NCBI GenBank assembly: GCA_016893485.2
Contig: JAFEKX020000001.1
Span: 8,883,501-8,947,500 of the forward strand
Source: Streptomyces sp. P3
GTDB lineage: Bacteria > Actinomycetota > Actinomycetes > Streptomycetales > Streptomycetaceae
Direction: 5' to 3'
DNA: 64,000 bases
Of this stretch, positions 27,523 to 36,490 are shown piece after piece. The notes beneath the pieces are model-generated. The model made no database searches. It saw only the letters and a list, made by a program, of their open reading frames with translations, and was not told where the DNA came from. The stretch's first letter is position 1. Each line of letters starts with the position of its first letter. Both the position numbers and the translations under genes were made by a program.

Positions 27523-28845
27523 GTGAACCAGTCCAGCCCCGAGCAGCCCGCCGACATCGTGACCCGGCTGCGCGCCACCTTCCGCACCGGCCGCACCAAG
27601 CCCGTCGAGTGGCGCACCACCCAGCTGCGCCGCCTGCGCGACCTGCTCACGGAGCACGGCGACGACCTCGCCGCCGCCCTCCACGCCGACCTCGGCAAGA
27701 GCGCCGCCGAGTCCCAGCGCACCGAGATCGGCTTCACGATCCGCGAGATCGACCACACCCTCGACCACCTCGAGGAATGGCTCCGCCCCGAGTCCGCGCC
27801 CGTCCCGGCCCACCTCGGCACGGACGCCACCGCGTGGACGCAGTACGACCCGCTCGGCGTCGTCCTCGTGATCGCGCCCTGGAACTATCCGCTCCAGCTG
27901 CTGCTGACCCCGGTCGTCGGCGCGCTCGCCTCCGGTGACGCGGTGGTCCTCAAGCCCAGCGAGATGGCCCCGGCGACCTCCGCCGCCATCGCCCGGCTGG
28001 TGCCCGCCTACCTCGACACCGACGCGGTCGCCGTCGTCGAGGGCGGCATCCCGGAGACCACGGCCCTGCTCGCCGAGCACTTCGACCACATCTTCTACAC
28101 CGGCAATGGTGCCGTCGGCCGTATCGTCCTGCGCGCCGCCGCCGAGCACTTGACCCCGGTCGCCCTCGAACTCGGCGGCAAATCACCGGCGTTCGTCGAC
28201 CGCGACGCCGATCTCGCCGTCGTCGCCGACCGGTTGGCGCGCGGCAAGTTCCTCAACGCCGGCCAGACCTGCGTCGCCCCCGACTACGTCCTGACCGACC
28301 CGGAGACCGCCGCCGCCCTCGAACCCCTCCTCGCGAGCGCGGTCGAGAAGGTCTACGGCGCCGACCCGCAGACCTCGGGCGAGTACGGCCGGATCGTCAA
28401 CGAACGCCACTTCGACCGGCTCGCCGGACTGCTCGACTCCGGCCGGGTCGTCGTCGGCGGACGCAGCGACCGCGGCGACAAGTACATCGCGCCGACCGTT
28501 CTCGCCGACGTGGACCCGGAGGCGCCGGTCATGGCGGAGGAGATCTTCGGCCCGATCCTGCCGATCGTCACCGTCCCCGACCTCGACGCGGCGATCACCT
28601 TCATCACCGACCGCGACAAGCCCCTCGCCCTCTACGTCTTCACCGACTCCGACGACACCCGCGCCCGGATCGCCGCCGAGACCTCCTCCGGCGCCATCGG
28701 CTACGGCCTCCCGCTCGCCCACCTCACCGTCTCCGACCTGCCCTTCGGCGGCGTCGGCGAGAGCGGCATGGGCAACTACCACGGCCGCTACTCCATCGAG
28801 ACGTTCAGCCACCGCAAGGCCCTGCTGGAGAAGCCGCTCGTCTGA
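27523..28845 (+). CDS. Aldehyde dehydrogenase, class-3-like
   Basis: An intact 440-residue NAD(P)-dependent enzyme that oxidises aldehydes to carboxylic acids. The start is GTG 27523 ((M)NQSSPEQPADIVTRLR). Motifs in order: VIAPWNYPLQLLLTPVVGAL, VLKPSEMAPATSAAIARLVP, FYTGNGAVGRIVLRAAAEH, VALELGGKSPAFVD with the general-base Glu216, and NAGQTCVAPDYVL with catalytic Cys250. It ends PFGGVGESGMGNYHGRYS. The short length and missing C-terminal extension fit the class 3 (fatty/aromatic aldehyde) group. The ArsR operator and gene follow directly, so it may belong to that regulon. Confidence 0.92.
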   Translation: MNQSSPEQPADIVTRLRATFRTGRTKPVEWRTTQLRRLRDLLTEHGDDLAAALHADLGKSAAESQRTEIGFTIREIDHTLDHLEEWLRPESAPVPAHLGTDATAWTQYDPLGVVLVIAPWNYPLQLLLTPVVGALASGDAVVLKPSEMAPATSAAIARLVPAYLDTDAVAVVEGGIPETTALLAEHFDHIFYTGNGAVGRIVLRAAAEHLTPVALELGGKSPAFVDRDADLAVVADRLARGKFLNAGQTCVAPDYVLTDPETAAALEPLLASAVEKVYGADPQTSGEYGRIVNERHFDRLAGLLDSGRVVVGGRSDRGDKYIAPTVLADVDPEAPVMAEEIFGPILPIVTVPDLDAAITFITDRDKPLALYVFTDSDDTRARIAAETSSGAIGYGLPLAHLTVSDLPFGGVGESGMGNYHGRYSIETFSHRKALLEKPLV

Positions 28846-28859
28846 CCGGCCCCCTCCTC

Positions 28860-28893
28860 TATCACCGGTCGCTTATATAAGCGACCGGTGATA
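28860..28893. promoter_or_regulatory. Perfect 34-bp palindrome, ArsR operator candidate
   Basis: TATCACCGGTCGCTTA is followed by TA and then its exact reverse complement, giving 34 bp without a mismatch. It ends 10 bp before the ATG of the ArsR gene and begins 15 bp after the ALDH stop. The AT-rich centre (TTATATAA) is typical of ArsR operators overlapping a promoter. As RNA it would form a 16-bp stem with almost no loop room, so an operator is likelier than a terminator. Confidence 0.8.
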
Positions 28894-28903
28894 CTTTTGC
28901 CGC

Positions 28904-29278
28904 ATGCACGCCTTTGATGTGCTCGGAGACCCCGTGCGCCGCCGCATCCTGGAGCTGCTCGCCGAGGGCGAGCAGCCCGCGGGCACGGTCAGCGACGTCG
29001 TCCGGCGCGAGTTCGGGATAACGCAGCCCGCGGTCTCCCAGCATCTGAAGGTGCTGCGGGAGAACGGATTCGCGACGGTACGGCCGGACGGCACCCGGCG
29101 CCTCTACGCCGTCGACGCCGGGCCGCTGCGGGACATCGACGCCTGGCTCGACCGGTTCCGCCGTTACTGGACCCCTCATCTGGACGCCCTGGCCACCGAG
29201 TTGGCCCGCGGCAAGCGCGAGCGCCGGCTCCGCGAGTCCGACGACGACAGCCCCGACGAGTCGAGGAGCACCCCATGA
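28904..29278 (+). CDS. ArsR-family transcriptional regulator, separate-gene form
   Basis: An intact 124-residue winged-helix regulator, MHAFDVLGDPVRRRILELLA at the start. The recognition helix is in GITQPAVSQHLKVLRENGFA, followed by the wing (VRPDGTRRLYAVDAGPLRDI) and a C-terminal dimer helix (LDRFRRYWTPHLDALATELA). No cysteine-based metal site is present. Its stop overlaps the start of the AHSA1 gene (ATGA), so the two are translationally coupled. It probably represses itself and its partner from the 34-bp palindrome; a link to the upstream aldehyde dehydrogenase is possible. No clear ribosome site precedes the ATG. Confidence 0.9.
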   Translation: MHAFDVLGDPVRRRILELLAEGEQPAGTVSDVVRREFGITQPAVSQHLKVLRENGFATVRPDGTRRLYAVDAGPLRDIDAWLDRFRRYWTPHLDALATELARGKRERRLRESDDDSPDESRSTP

Positions 29279-29907
29279 TCGACGTGACCCACCAGATCAA
29301 CTCCGTGAGCCGCACGGTCGGCCGGCGCGCCTTCCAGGCCGGCGAGGCCCGCGTGATCACCATCGCCCAGTCCTACGACGCACCGGTCGCAGACGTCTGG
29401 GACGCCTGCACCAACCCCGAGCGCATCCCGCGCTGGTTCCTGCCGGTCACCGGCGAACTGCGGCTGGGCGGGAAGTACCAGTTGCAGGGCAACGCGGGCG
29501 GCACCGTCGAGCGCTGCGACCCGCCCAACTCCTTCTTCGCCACCTGGGAGTTCGGCGGCGAAGTCAGCTGGATCGAGCTGCGGTTGACGCCCGAGGGCGA
29601 CGGCACGCGCTTCGAGTTGGAGCACATCGCCCACGTCGACGACACGAAGTGGGCCGAGTTCGGTCCCGGCGCGGTGGGCGTCGGCTGGGACTCGATCCTG
29701 CTGGGGCTGCACGGCAACGTGTCGGGCGCCGATTCCGTGAAGCCCGAGGACGCCATGGCCTGGCTGATGTCCGAGGAGGGCCGCCAGTTCGTCACCCTGA
29801 GCAGCGAGGCGTGGTTCGCGGCGAACGTGGCGAGCGGCGAGGAGGAGTCGGTGGCCCGCGAGGCGGCCGACCGGACCACGGCCGCCTATACGGGCGCCGG
29901 GAGTTGA
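29275..29907 (+). CDS. AHSA1/SRPBCC-family ligand-binding protein coupled to ArsR
   Basis: An intact 210-residue START/Bet-v1-like protein. It opens MIDVTHQINSVSRTVGRRAF, then the family fold ITIAQSYDAPVADVWDACTN, RIPRWFLPVTGELRLGGKYQ and GGEVSWIELRLTPEGDGTRF. The C-terminal helix begins after AEFGPGAVGVGWDSILLGLH. Such proteins form a hydrophobic cavity and, next to ArsR regulators, are thought to bind or process the inducing compound. It overlaps the ArsR gene by 4 bases. The equivalent domain is fused to its ArsR partner at 10401-11170. Confidence 0.9.
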   Translation: MIDVTHQINSVSRTVGRRAFQAGEARVITIAQSYDAPVADVWDACTNPERIPRWFLPVTGELRLGGKYQLQGNAGGTVERCDPPNSFFATWEFGGEVSWIELRLTPEGDGTRFELEHIAHVDDTKWAEFGPGAVGVGWDSILLGLHGNVSGADSVKPEDAMAWLMSEEGRQFVTLSSEAWFAANVASGEEESVAREAADRTTAAYTGAGS

Positions 29908-29990
29908 CACCCGGAGCGGCCGAAGCGCTGACCCGGGACCGATCACCGTTGTAGCGTGCGCGCTGGACGCCACGGTGATCGGAGCCAGGG

Positions 29991-31046
29991 ATGAGTGACG
30001 GCGGCGAGACGGTCTTGGTGACCGGAGGCAGCGGATACGTCGGCAGCCATCTGGTCCGGCAGTTGCTGGAGCGCGGCTACCGCGTGCACACCACCGTGCG
30101 CTCCCTCGGCAACGCGGCGAAGGTCGCGCCCCTGCTCGTCCTGCGGGACCAACTCCCGGGCACACTCGAGCTGTTCGAGGCCGACCTGCTGACGGACGGC
30201 TCCTTCGACGCGGCGATGGAGGGGTGCCGGGTCGTCTTCCATGTGGCTTCGCCGTTCCTGATGCCGGAGAAGATCAAGGACGGGCAGAAGGACGTCGTCG
30301 ACCCCGCCCTCACCGGCACCCGGAACGTCCTCGCCGGCATCGAACGCACGCCCACGGTGGAGAAGTTGGTGTTCACCTCGACGGTCGGCGCGATCTTCGG
30401 CGACTACGTCGACGTACGGGACATGAAGGACGGCACCCTCTCCGAGGACTACGTCAACACCACCAGCACGGTGGAGAACAACCCGTACCACTATGCCAAG
30501 ACGGTCGCCGAGAGCGCCGCCTGGGACGCCCAACAGGCGCAGTCCCGCTGGCGCATGGTCTCCGTCAACCCCGGCCTGATCCTCGGCCCTTCGCTCACCC
30601 CGGCCTCCGACTCCGGCAGCCTCTTCCTCCTCGACGAGCTGTTCAAGGGCTACTTCTTCTACGGGGCACCCGACTTCAGCTTCACCGTCGCCGACGTACG
30701 GGACGTCGCTCACGCGCACATCGCGGCGGCGGAGAACCCCGAGGCACACGGCCGGTACATCGTCGCGGACGCCCGGATGGCGTCCTTCCTCGACATGTCA
30801 CGCGCCCTGCGGAAGCACTTCCCGCGGGAGTACCGGCTGCCCCGGCACGGCCTGCCGCACTGGCCGGTGCGGGTGCTGGGCCCGGCGTTCGGGCTAACCC
30901 AGGACTACATCCGCAAGCACCTCGGGATCAGGTTCCCCGTCGACAACCGGCGCGGCATCGAGGAACTGGGCATCACCTACCGGCCGTTGGAGGAGACACT
31001 CCTCGACCACTACCTGGCCTGGCGGGAGTTGAGGAAGGCGGGCTGA
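29991..31046 (+). CDS. NAD(P)-dependent reductase, dihydroflavonol-4-reductase-like extended SDR
   Basis: An intact 351-residue enzyme starting MSDGGETVLVTGGSGYVGSH, with GGAG six bases before the ATG. The cofactor motif TGGSGYVG sits near residue 11. GCRVVFHVASPFLMP and FTSTVGAIFGDY precede the active-site Y166-x3-K170 (YHYAK). VNPGLILGPSLTPASDSGS and FTVADVRDVAHAHIAAAENP are typical of the dihydroflavonol reductase and anthocyanidin reductase-like branch. Bacterial members reduce diverse ketones or aldehydes; the substrate is unknown. It follows the ArsR-AHSA1 pair by 83 bp on the same strand and may be cotranscribed. Confidence 0.88.
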   Translation: MSDGGETVLVTGGSGYVGSHLVRQLLERGYRVHTTVRSLGNAAKVAPLLVLRDQLPGTLELFEADLLTDGSFDAAMEGCRVVFHVASPFLMPEKIKDGQKDVVDPALTGTRNVLAGIERTPTVEKLVFTSTVGAIFGDYVDVRDMKDGTLSEDYVNTTSTVENNPYHYAKTVAESAAWDAQQAQSRWRMVSVNPGLILGPSLTPASDSGSLFLLDELFKGYFFYGAPDFSFTVADVRDVAHAHIAAAENPEAHGRYIVADARMASFLDMSRALRKHFPREYRLPRHGLPHWPVRVLGPAFGLTQDYIRKHLGIRFPVDNRRGIEELGITYRPLEETLLDHYLAWRELRKAG

Positions 31047-31180
31047 CCGGCACTCGCCCCTCCCCGTTCACTCCGTCGACCGTTCAAGGCTCTTGACCGG
31101 TTCGGACCACAGGCGCTTGGGTGTGGCGCGATCACCTTTTCGGTGTCATGAGCCTGACCACACTCAACCGAAGGGCACCC

Positions 31181-32543
31181 ATGAGAACCCCCACGCCCTG
31201 CTCGCCCTCACCGCCGCGCTGGCCGCGGTCGTCGCCGCTCCACCGGCCGGAGCCGCCGACGCGGTCCCGGCCGCCGGCACCTACTACGTCCAGAGCGCCA
31301 CCACCGGGCTCAACGCGGCCGACAAGGGGGAGCGGTGGAGCAGCACAACCCCAAGGGCAACGAGGACCACCAGCAGTGGAACCTCCGGACGAGCGGAGCC
31401 TCGTACGTCCTGGAGAGCACCGACACGGCAGGCAGCTGCCTCGGCCGCTCGGGTGGCCAGGCCAGGACCGTCTCCTGCACGAGCACCGACGCCGCCTGGC
31501 AGATCACACCCGTCGGCGGCGACGAGTACACGCTCAAAGTCCCGGGCGCGGACAGCTACCTGACCGTCGGCGCCAAGCCCTCCGGCGCCAACTACCCGGC
31601 CCAGCTGGCCATCGGCTCCTCCGGCGACCTCGCCTCCTGGTACCTCACGCCGATCACCTCACCCACGAACCCGATGCCGTCCCAGGACCAACGCACCCTG
31701 GACCAGGTCACGTTCCTCACCGCGCACAACGCCTACGCCAACGGCGTCGACGGCGGTTTCGCCCCGCCCTTCGTGAACTTCTTCCCCAACCAGTCACGCG
31801 GCATCAACCAGCAACTCTCCGACGGTGTGCGGGGGTTCATGCTGGACATCCACCAGACCTCCGACGGCGCGATCCTCTGCCACGACAGCTGCACCCTGGT
31901 CAGCAGCCCCGTCGCCCTGAACGTCGACCTCCAGCGCATGGTCGACTTCCTCAAGGCACACCCCGACCAGTTCGTCACCGTCTTCCTGGAGGACTACGTC
32001 GACCCGGGCGTCCTGCGCAGCGAACTCGCCCGCGTCAACGGCCTGTACGACGTGCTGTACCGCCCCGACCAGACCGGCGTACGGCAGAACGGCTGGCCGA
32101 AGATGGCCGACCTGATCGCGGCCAACCACCAGCTGCTGATCTTCACCGACCACAGCCGCGCCTCCGACGAGTCCGCCGGACTCACCCGGGACAGCTTCGG
32201 CGTGATGTACCAGCGGGACTGGACCGTCGAGAACTACTGGTCCATGGGCTCCGGCGCCGGCTCCTCCGACTGGTCCTGCTACAGCCGTTGGTACGGCAGC
32301 GACCTCAACGTCCCGCTGACGCAGACCTATTCGGCGTTCCGCCCGCTGTTCGTCATGAACCACTTCCGTGACGCGACCATCGCCGGGACCGCGCAGACCG
32401 ACAACACCAAGGTCCTCGACCGGGCCCAGCGGTTCTGCCAGCCGGCCGCGCGCAAGAAGCCCAACTTCCTCGCCGTGGACCGCTACGACCTCGGCAACCC
32501 GGCCGCCGCGGTCAACTCCCTGAACAGCTACACGTATCCGTAA
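31181..32543 (+). CDS. Secreted phosphatidylinositol-specific phospholipase C X-domain protein (two frame breaks)
   Basis: About 455 residues. The start ATG 31181 (MRTP) runs into ENPHALLALTAALAAVVAAP in the neighbouring frame; one missing C in CCCCC gives a normal signal peptide (MRTPHALLALTAALA, cleavage near AADA). A ricin-like or lectin-like beta region follows (QQWNLRTSGASYVLESTDTA). After a break near 31330 comes the PLC domain. TFLTAHNAYANGVDG and AILCHDSCTLVSSPV hold the two catalytic histidines, with LQRMVDFLKAHPDQFVTVFL and LIFTDHSRASDESAGL after them. It would act outside the cell on phosphoinositides or glycosylated lipids; true substrates of the Streptomyces proteins are largely unknown. 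Confidence 0.82.
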
Positions 32544-32551
32544 AAGTGCGG

Positions 32552-32567
32552 CCGGCCGTGCGGCCGG
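32552..32567. terminator. Short GC hairpin after the phospholipase gene
   Basis: CCGGCCG-TG-CGGCCGG is an exact inverted repeat beginning 9 bp after the stop at 32543. The 7-bp GC stem could end transcription or insulate the downstream aldo/keto reductase gene. The loop of two bases would open one or two pairs. Confidence 0.5.
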
Positions 32568-32586
32568 GGTGTGCGAAACTCCGCTG

Positions 32587-33489
32587 ATGACATCCGAGAA
32601 GATCACCGCCGCCACCTCGGGCACCTGGACCCTGGGCGACCTGCCCGTCAACCGCATCGGCTTCGGCGCGATGCGGCTGACGGGCAGCGCAGCCTTCAAC
32701 CTCGGGACACCGAGCGACCGCGACCGGTCGATCGCCGTGCTGCGCAGGGCGATCGAGCTCGGTGTGAACCACATCGACACGGCCGCCTTCTACTTCTCGT
32801 CCCTCCGGTCGGCCAACGAACTCATCAACTCCGCGCTCGCCCCCTACGCCGACGACCTCGTGATCGCCACCAAGGTCGGACCCTTCCGGAACTACTCGGG
32901 GAGTGGAGCACCTCGGCCCGTCCCGACGACCTGCGCGGCCATGTCGAGGAGAACCTGCGGCAGTTGGGGCGTGACCACCTCGACGTGGTCTATCTCCGCC
33001 GGATGGGGCAGGACTCGATCGCCGAGTACTTCGGGGCGCTCGCCGAACTCCGCGAGGAAGGCCTGATCCGGCACCTCGCGATCTCCGACGTCGAGCCGCG
33101 GCACCTGGCCGAGGCGCAGGCGATCGCGCCGGTGGTGAGTGTGCAGAACCGCTTCGGGCTCGACTCGTCCAGCCCCGAGGCCGATGAGATGCTGCGGATC
33201 TGCGGCGAACAGGGCGTCGCCTTCGTGCCGTTCTTCGCCATCGCCGGCGAGGCCGGGCCGCAGGGCGCGACCACCGCCCACGACGACGAGGTCCTCGCCG
33301 TCGCCGCGGCCCACCACGCGAGCCCCGCGCAGATCCGCCTCGCGTGGTCCCTTGCCCAGGGGCCGCATGTCCTGGCGATCCCTGGTACGGGCAACCCCGA
33401 CCACCTTGTGGAGAACGTGGCGACCGGGGGATTCGGCTGACGGGGAGGAGCTTGAGCGGCTCAACGCGGTGCACGGCAAGGCGGGTTGA
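32587..33489 (+). CDS. Aldo/keto reductase (several frame breaks)
   Basis: An NADPH-dependent carbonyl reductase of about 300 residues. The start ATG 32587 gives MTSEKITAATSGTWTLGDLP. The catalytic tyrosine region lies in VNHIDTAAFYFSSLRSANEL and the lysine in DDLVIATKVGPFRN. After a break near 32900 come EENLRQLGRDHLDVVYLRRM, GLIRHLAISDVEPRHLAEAQ, SVQNRFGLDSSSPEADEML and VLAIPGTGNPDHLVENVA. Two further missing G near 33425 and 33445 restore GIRLTGEELERLNAVHGKAG and the stop at 33489. Substrate unknown. Confidence 0.82.
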
Positions 33490-33536
33490 GGGGTGGTGGG
33501 GGTGCCGTGGAGTTGCGGTAGGGCTTTTGGCGGGGC

Positions 33537-34028
33537 TCAGGTCAGCCAGGTCCCGTCGCGCATGAGGTGACGTCGGGATAGCTCGCGCTGCTCGTGCCAG
33601 GCCTGCACGGCCAGCGGACGTACCCGGAAGAACGAGTACGGCGCCCGGTCCTCGCGGGGATCCCAGCCGTACTTCGCGTGGAAGGCGTCGGCAGCCGCGG
33701 CCGGGACGTCCTGCGCGGTGAAGGCGGTCGCCTCGCCGTCGATGAGTACGACGTCCCGGGTGTCCGCGAAGGCCGGCCGAGTCCGCCGCCCGTCCGTGAG
33801 ATTGCGGCCGGTGGGATTCCTGGCCCGGGTCGCCAGCCAGACGCACCGCCCGTCCCACAAGAACCACAACGGCACCAGACACGGCACCCCGTCGGCGTCC
33901 GCCGAGGCCACCCAGATGTCCAACTCCCGTTGCAGGCGGGCGAGTACGTCACGCCTGCGCTCTTCGGGAGTCCGGGGCGGATCGGTGATCTTCGTGCCGG
34001 GGACGGTACCGGGGTGTGGGCGCGACAC
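33537..34028 (-). CDS. Pyridoxamine 5'-phosphate oxidase-fold protein
   Basis: An intact 163-residue split-barrel flavin-binding protein. It starts MSRPHPGTVPGTKITDPPRT. Typical features are LDIWVASADADGVPCLVPLW, CVWLATRARNPTGRNLTDGR and VVLIDGEATAFTAQDVPAAA, then FFRVRPLAVQAWHEQREL. The family binds FMN or the deazaflavin F420; actinobacterial members often act on F420. No specific substrate is evident. The gene is convergent with the aldo/keto reductase before it. Confidence 0.8.
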   Translation of the reverse strand: MSRPHPGTVPGTKITDPPRTPEERRRDVLARLQRELDIWVASADADGVPCLVPLWFLWDGRCVWLATRARNPTGRNLTDGRRTRPAFADTRDVVLIDGEATAFTAQDVPAAAADAFHAKYGWDPREDRAPYSFFRVRPLAVQAWHEQRELSRRHLMRDGTWLT

Positions 34029-34091
34029 CTCGGGCCACGGGCGTAGGACCTTGGCCCGAGGGTGTCACGGACGTCGGGGGCGTCGCGGGCG

Positions 34092-34799
34092 TCAGCCCAG
34101 TTGCTCGTGGAGGAACGGGACCGTGCTCGCCCAGGCGCGGGCGGCGGAGTCGGCGTCGTAGACCGGGCGGCCGTCGTTGAAGAAGGCGTGGTTGGCCGGG
34201 TACAGGCGGAGGTCCGGGGTGATGCCGGACTGTTCCTGGATGTGCTTGGCGAGGGCGTCCAGGCCGGAGACCGGGATGCTCTCGTCCAACTCGCCGTAGT
34301 GGCCCTGGATTTGTGCCTTCAGGCCGGAGAAGTCGGGGAGTTCGCCCTGGATCACGCCGTAGAAGGGGACCGCGGCGCTGACGCGCGGGTCGGCCGCGGC
34401 GAGGTACAGCACGAAGCCGCCGCCCATGCAGAAGCCGACCGCGCCGACCGTGTCCGAGGTGACCTCGGGCAGGGACAGCAGGTGGTCGACGGCGCCGGAG
34501 AGCAGTTCGACACCGCGGGCGACCGGGAGGGCCAGCATCATGCGCAGGGCCTCGTCGCTCTCGTGGGCCACGTTGCCGCCGTAGAGGTCGGGGCGAACGC
34601 GACGAAGCCCTCCTGGGCGAGCCGGTCGGCCACGTCGGCGATGTGGTCGGTCAGGCCCCACCACTCCTGGATGACGATCACGCCCGGCCCGCTCCCGGAC
34701 GGCGGCAGCGCGAGATAGCCGTGAGCGGTCCCCGGCGCTGGGGAAGGTGACGTTCTGGTGGGCCGGGGCTCCGGTCGACTTCGGCAGCTCGGAGGACAT
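34092..34799 (-). CDS. Dienelactone hydrolase family protein (two frame breaks)
   Basis: An alpha/beta-hydrolase of about 236 residues. The start ATG 34799 gives MSSELPKSTGAPAHQNVTFP. After a break near 34735 reading is GVIVIQEWWGLTDHIADVAD, then after one near 34600 APDLYGGNVAHESDEALRMM. The catalytic cysteine is in VGAVGFCMGGGFVLYLAAAD, the aspartate in HYGELDESIPVSGLDALAKH and the histidine in LRLYPANHAFFNDGRPVYD. This C-D-H triad defines dienelactone hydrolases, which open lactones in aromatic degradation; homologues with other ester substrates are common. The long upstream open frame beyond 34799 is high-GC noise. Confidence 0.85.
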   Translation of the reverse strand: MSSELPKSTGAPAHQNVTFPSAGDRSRLSRAAAVRERAGRDRHPGVVGPDRPHRRRGRPARPGGLRRVRPDLYGGNVAHESDEALRMMLALPVARGVELLSGAVDHLLSLPEVTSDTVGAVGFCMGGGFVLYLAAADPRVSAAVPFYGVIQGELPDFSGLKAQIQGHYGELDESIPVSGLDALAKHIQEQSGITPDLRLYPANHAFFNDGRPVYDADSAARAWASTVPFLHEQLG

Positions 34800-35170
34800 G
34801 GGGCTCAACTCCTGTACGGCGATGGGGGTGGGGCGATGTCGGGACGGGGCCCGATGTGATCTCCAGCGTGTCATGGGTGGGGTGGGGGGTGGCTTGGGGG
34901 CGGTTGTTGGTGGGGGTGAGGGGTCGGTGGCTGGTGAGGGGTGGTTGGTTTTGGCGCGGGGCGGATGTGGGGCGCGGGGTGTGGGTCGGTGATTTGGCAT
35001 GGGGCGGTCGTCTGGTGGGGACCCGCTGTCCGGTGCGGGTCGGCCATCGGTCGTGGGGCGGTCGCCCCGTGAGGGCCGGGGGTTCGGCACGGGGCGGTCA
35101 ACTGGCTTGGGCATCGCTGACTCGTGCGGGATCGACATCCACTGTGGGGCGACTGGCTGGCCCGGGTCCG
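34800..35170. other. Gap without gene: strongly G-rich, low-complexity plus strand
   Basis: No frame here has protein-like composition. The plus strand is dominated by G and T, with repeated runs such as GGGTGGGGTGGGGGG (about 34875-34890), GGGGG at 34905 and GGTGGGGGTGAGGGG at about 34910-34925. These are dense enough to form G-quadruplex-like structures. The tract lies between the upstream ends of the dienelactone hydrolase gene and the downstream end of the BASS transporter gene. Confidence 0.55.
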
Positions 35171-36252
35171 TCAGCCGGTCCCGGTCGGCTGGTCGGCACG
35201 GGTCGATCGCCGGTTTGTCTCCTCGCCCATGCGGACCACCCGGCCCGCGGCCACCTTCTGGAGGAGGCCGTACGCCAGTACCGGGAGGAGGATGTGGGGG
35301 CGGTCCGGGAGGGTTGTCGTGATCAGTACCGCGCTCGCGCTGCTGTTGTTCATGCCGCAGGCCAGGGTCACGGAGGCGCCGGCGCGGGCGTCGAGGCGGA
35401 GGACCCGCGCGGCCACCCGGCCCAGGGTGAAGGACAGGCCGCACACCGTCGCCGCGACGCCGAGCGCGGCCAGCAGGAGGACCGGGCGCGGGTGGCGGAG
35501 GAAGGGCCCAGCACCCCGCTGGCGTTGACGTATGTCAGCAGGAGGGAGGCGGGGAGTGCGGTGGATACGGCGACGCCCAGGAGGCCGGTCAGTGCGCGCT
35601 GGGGAGTGCGAGGCGGCACAGGATGCCCGCCGCGCAGGGCAGGACGACAGACGTGAGGGCGAAGGCGTTGCCGGCCGAGTGGGCGGCGACCGCGAGTCTG
35701 CCCGCGTAGTCGCCCTGGAGGAGGGGACAGAGGACGGCCAGGGTGAGGGGGACCGTCAGCGGGCTGACGAGCGTCGAGGCCAGCACCAGGCCCACCGCCG
35801 TAGGCTGGTCGCCGTCGCCCTTAGCGGTCCACACCGTCGCCCCGGCCGCCACCGGCATCGCGACGACGAGGATCATCGCGGCGATCATGCCGCTGCCCCG
35901 TCGTGGTCCGGCGACAGCCCAGCGCGAGGGCGACCCCGGGGACGATCAGCAACGGCACCAGGATGTGCAGGGCGAGGCCCGCGAGCAGGGCCGCGGGGCG
36001 TCGTACCAGCAACCGCAGTTCACGCAGCGGGACCTGGAGGCCGGCGCCGAACAGGACCAGGGCCAGGAGCAACTGGGGTGTGCGCAGGGGCAGTTCGGCG
36101 ATGCCCGTCGCGTGCGGGTGGCGGAGCCACAGGCCGGGGGCGGGCAGCACCGCCGCGGCGACGTACGTCACGGCGACGGCCCGGCCCAGGTGGCGGCGGA
36201 GCAGGGCGAGCAGGCGGGGCAGAGGGAGCATCCTGGCGGGCCTGGGACACAT
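35171..36252 (-). CDS. Bile acid:sodium symporter (BASS) family transporter (three frame breaks)
   Basis: An integral membrane protein of about 360 residues. A start at ATG 36252 (MCPRPARMLPLPRLLALLRR) is preceded by GGAAG; ATG at MLPLPRL a few codons later is an alternative. Spans include AVAVTYVAAAVLPAPGLWLR, TPQLLLALVLFGAGLQVPLR and LAGLALHILVPLLIVPGVAL. Beyond breaks near 35910, 35610 and 35500 come TLVSPLTVPLTLAVLCPLLQ, GNAFALTSVVLPCAAGIL and ASVTLACGMNNSSASAVLIT. The last motif matches the conserved crossover region of the family. Bacterial members carry organic anions with sodium; the substrate is unknown. Divergent from a BlaI-type repressor. Confidence 0.75.
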
Positions 36253-36431
36253 CGTGGCGCTCTTCCGTCGTAGGAACTGGGCGGAGACGGAGCGCCGGTA
36301 TCGCGTGCGGACTCGTCGACACGCGCGGGGGAGGAGTGTGCGAAGCCCTGCGGTCATCGTCGACGGTGCCTTCCATAATGGGCGGGCGGGAATGGACACA
36401 AGGGCGCTGTGACGAGACGGCGCCCGAGTGA

Positions 36432-36467
36432 CTACAATTCTGTAGACGGTCTACTGAACTGTAGACG
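36432..36467. promoter_or_regulatory. Cluster of four BlaI-type operator half-sites
   Basis: Half-sites CTACA (36432), TGTAGAC (36441), GTCTAC (36449) and TGTAGAC (36460) alternate in orientation. They give the palindromes CTACA-ATTC-TGTAG (36432-36445) and GTAGAC-G-GTCTAC (36442-36454), plus CTAC-N6-GTAG (36451-36464). BlaI/MecI repressors bind TACA/TGTA dyads as dimers, so two dimers could bind side by side here. The cluster lies 24 bp before the repressor ATG. Confidence 0.7.
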
Positions 36468-36490
36468 AGGACGGGGTGAGGATCGTTCCC

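Noticed and set aside
28860..28893. 34-bp palindrome as a transcription terminator of the aldehyde dehydrogenase gene
   Set aside because: The symmetry has no loop, the centre is AT-rich, no U tract follows, and it lies at operator distance from an ArsR start codon.
34800..35444. Upstream extension of the dienelactone hydrolase frame
   Set aside because: It encodes a Pro/Arg/His-rich string with no domain. The ATG at 34799 starts right where family homology begins.
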